Assembly: GCA_937899155.1 (NCBI GenBank)
Contig: CALDJM010000028.1
Span: 1-7,965 of the forward strand
Length of the DNA stretch: 7,965 nucleotides
Origin: an uncultured bacterium
GTDB taxonomy: Bacteria; Patescibacteriota; Dojkabacteria; SC72
Direction of reading: 5' to 3'
Below the pieces are notes generated by a model that was not told the origin of the DNA, ran no database searches, and worked only from the letters and a program-made list of their open reading frames with translations. Positions 5,897 to 7,965 of the stretch are shown here, piece by piece. Made by a program: the position numbers and the translations under genes. Within the stretch, counting starts at the first letter, position 1; the number at the start of each line of letters is the position of its first letter.

Positions 5897-7081
5897 ATGG
5901 ACAACTACACTAACAATCCTGCAACAACAAATGTTCTAGATGATAGCTTAGCTGAAATTACAAAGTTAGAAGGTAAGCTAGATGTATCATCAGCACCAGT
6001 AGAGTTAAAAGAAGAAGCCATGCATTCCATTCAGAGGTTAAAGAGAATGGTAAGAATGGGTGGATATAGTAACGAGTTTGAGAATGTAAGCAAGTATATA
6101 GATTGGGTGGTAAGAATACCTTGGAATAATGTTTCTCAGGACAGCTTAAATATAGCCAAGGCTAAAGAAATTATGGATAGTACTCACCATGGAATGGATT
6201 CTGTTAAGAATCTAATACTTGATTACTTAGCTTCTATGCAGTTAAAGTCAGGTAATATGGTAAGTGCTACATCAAATGTTCCTACCCAAATACCTATGGG
6301 AGAACCTGCTAGGGAAGCTAGACCAGTACCTCAATTTAATAGCTATGAAGTCCGTTCTCCTGTCTTTATGTTTGTAGGTTTGCAAGGTGTTGGTAAAACC
6401 TCTGTTGCAAAATCAATTGCAACTTCCATGGACAGAAAGTTTGTCAGGATATCTTTAGGTGCAATTGGTGATGTCAGAACATTAAGAGGTACTCCTAGGT
6501 ACTCAATTGATGGTGAACCTGGACAAATCATAAAGGCATTGGTTAGATCTGGAACAATGAATCCTGTAATACTTCTTGATGAAATTGAAAAGGCTAGTGG
6601 TAATGCAGGTCTGTTAAGTGATGTTATGGCAACTCTGTTAGAAATCTTAGACCCTGAACAGAATAGTTCTTTTGTGGACCACTATATAGACTATCCAGTA
6701 GATCTTTCGAAAGTTATGTTCATTTGTACAGCAAATAACTTAGGAGGACTATCTGCTGCATTACTAGATAGGGTAGAGATTATTCGTTTTACGAGTTACT
6801 CTGATGATGAGAAAGAGGTGATTGCAAAAAGATATATTCTTCCTAATGTTCTGAAAGAATTAAATCTAACAGAACAACAGGTTCAGATAAGTGATGATAT
6901 ATGGCTTTCTGTCATAAGGCCAGTAGGTTTTGATGCTGGTATTAGGCAGTTAGAAAGAAATATTGGGACAATGATCAGAGGTGCTGCAAGGAGAATAGTA
7001 GATGGTCATCCTCTTCCAATTGTAATAAACAAGGATAATTTAGGAGAGTTCCTAAATGTGGATCAAGGGCCACTAAGTTAG
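5897..7081 (+). CDS. Protease-less Lon-like AAA+ ATPase
   Basis: 394-residue protein clearly related to the ATPase module of Lon proteases. Residues about 15-115 match the helical segment just before the Lon AAA+ domain, including YIDWVVRIPW (67-76) and the HHGMDSVKNLILDYLA region (97-112). A low-complexity insertion rich in P, S and N (about 117-153) precedes Walker A GLQGVGKT (161-168). Walker B is VILLDEIEK (224-232). LEILDPEQNSSF (248-259) is a Lon hallmark. Sensor 1 is Asn280/281, the arginine finger is Arg292 in LLDRVEII, and sensor 2 is Arg350 in AGIRQLER. The N-terminal substrate-binding domain and the C-terminal Ser-Lys protease domain of Lon (full length near 800) are absent. Downstream is a convergent gene sharing 4 bp, so this is not a simple frameshift. 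It is probably a remodelling ATPase; its partner is unknown. Confidence 0.9.
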   Translation: MDNYTNNPATTNVLDDSLAEITKLEGKLDVSSAPVELKEEAMHSIQRLKRMVRMGGYSNEFENVSKYIDWVVRIPWNNVSQDSLNIAKAKEIMDSTHHGMDSVKNLILDYLASMQLKSGNMVSATSNVPTQIPMGEPAREARPVPQFNSYEVRSPVFMFVGLQGVGKTSVAKSIATSMDRKFVRISLGAIGDVRTLRGTPRYSIDGEPGQIIKALVRSGTMNPVILLDEIEKASGNAGLLSDVMATLLEILDPEQNSSFVDHYIDYPVDLSKVMFICTANNLGGLSAALLDRVEIIRFTSYSDDEKEVIAKRYILPNVLKELNLTEQQVQISDDIWLSVIRPVGFDAGIRQLERNIGTMIRGAARRIVDGHPLPIVINKDNLGEFLNVDQGPLS

Positions 7082-7326
7082 ACACCTTTAAAAGGGTTTC
7101 TCATTTGTAGTGCAGTAGCAGCTCTGGAAATTGAAGGGTTTGCAATAGATCTGGCGATATTTGATTTGTATTCCTTTTTGCTTTCAGCTCCTGCGAGTTC
7201 TTCAAGATCTTCCAATTTCTGTTCTTTGGCTAGAGATTTTGTATCAACAGCTTTGGTGACTAAATAAATATCTTCATTTAATGGAGCAGGGGGGGTATTG
7301 TCTTGTTTCTTAAATATACTAAACAT
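7078..7326 (-). CDS. Small hypothetical protein, 82 residues, overlapping the VirB4-like gene
   Basis: Not recognised. The chosen start gives MFSIFKKQDN, followed by a proline-rich TPPAP segment, a charged helical stretch (about 31-54, with KLEDLEELAG), and a basic C-terminus ending NPFKGV. It is probably a soluble accessory protein of the neighbouring ATPase system. The start at 7326 lies inside the end of the VirB4-like gene (8-bp overlap, 7319-7326) and is preceded at 9 bp by a perfect AGGAGG, which decides it over an upstream ATG at 7368. A run of seven C (7295-7289 on the coding strand) lies near its 5' end, where slippage would break the frame. Its stop codon overlaps that of the Lon-like gene. 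Confidence 0.75.
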   Translation of the reverse strand: MFSIFKKQDNTPPAPLNEDIYLVTKAVDTKSLAKEQKLEDLEELAGAESKKEYKSNIARSIANPSISRAATALQMRNPFKGV

Positions 7327-7965
7327 TTCCGCTATCCTCCTCTTCATCAGGGTAGCTCTGAACAACACCTTGAGGTGTTAAGTGTTTTCGTCCTTTTAGA
7401 GCCTCTTTTCTCGCATTAACAACCTGTCCTGTTAATGTACTTTCATTTAACTCTTCTAAGAAGGTTTTCTGTCCTTCAAATTTTTGAGGATTAAGCATCT
7501 TTTCTTGTTCAAGAAGTTTTCTTTCTAGCTCTTTTTGGTATCTTTCTCTTTCTTTCTCTAACATACTCTTCTGTTTTTCTTTCTTCTCAATTGCTTCAGT
7601 TATGAGTTCTTCTTCTCTCCCGGCTCTTGATTCTTGAACAGGTTGCTGTGCTGCTGGAGGGTTAAATATTCTTGCAAGTTCCTCGATTGTTCTAGTATCT
7701 GTTTGTCCTGCTTTTGCTTTTAGTTCCTCTAAATCTCTAGGATCAGAAGTAATTAGTTCGTGTTCTGCAACACTAGAAATTACCTGTATTCCAACATGGT
7801 TAGAACCTGCAAAGAAAAGTCCCTGTCCTTTGTCACAACTGAGAAGATATCCTTTTTCACCATCTGAGAGGTTAAAGACTTTCTGTAGTAGTTCGACAGC
7901 CGAAGGACTCTGCTTCATGAGCATTTGAATGGAGGAGTTGGAGATGATAGCTCTTCCCATTTCAT
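7319..7965 (-). CDS. VirB4/TraC-type conjugation or secretion ATPase, C-terminal part (5' end outside window)
   Basis: The frame is open through the window edge, so the Walker A and B part of this ATPase is missing. The visible start, GRAIISNSSIQMLMKQSP (from about 7957) and then VELLQKVFNLSDGEKGYLLSCDKGQGLFFAGSNHVGIQVISS, matches the very C-terminal end of VirB4/TraC/TrbE-like P-loop ATPases. These power type IV secretion and conjugative pili at the inner membrane. After the conserved LITSDP there is an unusual tail of roughly 140 residues. It has a proline/glutamine-rich patch (about 100-110), a long highly charged coiled coil (about 112-156), and an acidic end (PDEEEDSGNV). The tail may bind a partner such as the adjacent small protein. 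A start at the internal ATG 7958-7960 is not believed, because the frame continues upstream and homology begins mid-domain. Confidence 0.85.
   Translation of the reverse strand, partial: EMGRAIISNSSIQMLMKQSPSAVELLQKVFNLSDGEKGYLLSCDKGQGLFFAGSNHVGIQVISSVAEHELITSDPRDLEELKAKAGQTDTRTIEELARIFNPPAAQQPVQESRAGREEELITEAIEKKEKQKSMLEKERERYQKELERKLLEQEKMLNPQKFEGQKTFLEELNESTLTGQVVNARKEALKGRKHLTPQGVVQSYPDEEEDSGNV
7336..7341 (-). promoter_or_regulatory. Strong Shine-Dalgarno AGGAGG that sets the start at 7326
   Basis: On the minus strand AGGAGG is followed by nine bases and then the ATG of the 82-residue gene. It is the only convincing ribosome binding site in the window and shows that canonical anti-SD pairing is available in this organism. 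It lies within the coding region of the VirB4-like gene. Confidence 0.75.

Noticed and set aside
6343..6531. 62-codon minus-strand open frame inside the Lon-like gene
   Set aside because: Antisense to Walker A and the pore-loop region, whose conservation explains the sequence fully.
5897..7081. Lon-like gene as a pseudogene or frameshifted lon
   Set aside because: Every ATPase residue is intact, the promoter is good, and no Lon protease domain is encoded in any frame downstream in the window.
7084..7097. ACCTTT-AA-AAGGGT as a terminator for the Lon-like gene
   Set aside because: Six pairs including one G-T, a two-base centre and no proper T-run; it also encodes the end of the opposite gene.
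7327..7368. Earlier ATG (7368) for the 82-residue gene
   Set aside because: The AGGAGG at 7341-7336 points to the ATG at 7326, and the extra residues would be a larger overlap with the VirB4-like gene.

Overview
This is an AT-rich bacterial window with compact, mostly intact genes. The gene set fits a Candidate Phyla Radiation (Patescibacteria) genome: a 603-residue archaeal-type ATP-dependent DNA ligase, the C-terminal end of a VirB4/TraC-type conjugation ATPase, a small membrane-anchored winged-helix protein, a Lon-like AAA+ ATPase without a protease domain, and several very small proteins. The exact lineage cannot be fixed from the sequence. No rRNA, tRNA, CRISPR array or insertion sequence was seen, and no gap between genes exceeds about 150 bp.

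Left part (1-3314, + strand): the tail of an unidentified gene, a sugar-phosphate-type nucleotidyltransferase, then an intergenic segment with two short palindromes. This is followed by a two-gene operon in which a membrane-anchored winged-helix protein is one base away from the DNA ligase. Middle part (3336-4643, + strand): an 81-residue orphan, a class I SAM-dependent methyltransferase, and a small exported protein with an acidic middle and a basic amphipathic C-terminus. Right part: an S41-type peptidase (- strand) is divergent from the Lon-like ATPase (+ strand) across a 111-bp promoter region. The ATPase gene then converges, with a 4-bp stop-codon overlap, on a minus-strand unit holding the VirB4-like ATPase and an overlapping 82-residue gene.

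The main points for a second look are these. (1) A Lon-family AAA+ protein keeps its ATPase residues but has neither the Lon substrate-recognition domain nor the protease domain, and it lies beside secretion/conjugation ATPase genes. (2) Several transcription-unit starts have a -10 box 5-8 bp before the ATG, which predicts leaderless mRNAs, whereas one operon-internal gene has a strong AGGAGG. (3) A membrane-tethered DNA-binding protein is coupled to a DNA ligase that carries an insertion in its catalytic domain. (4) A small secreted protein looks like an acidic prosegment followed by a cationic helix.
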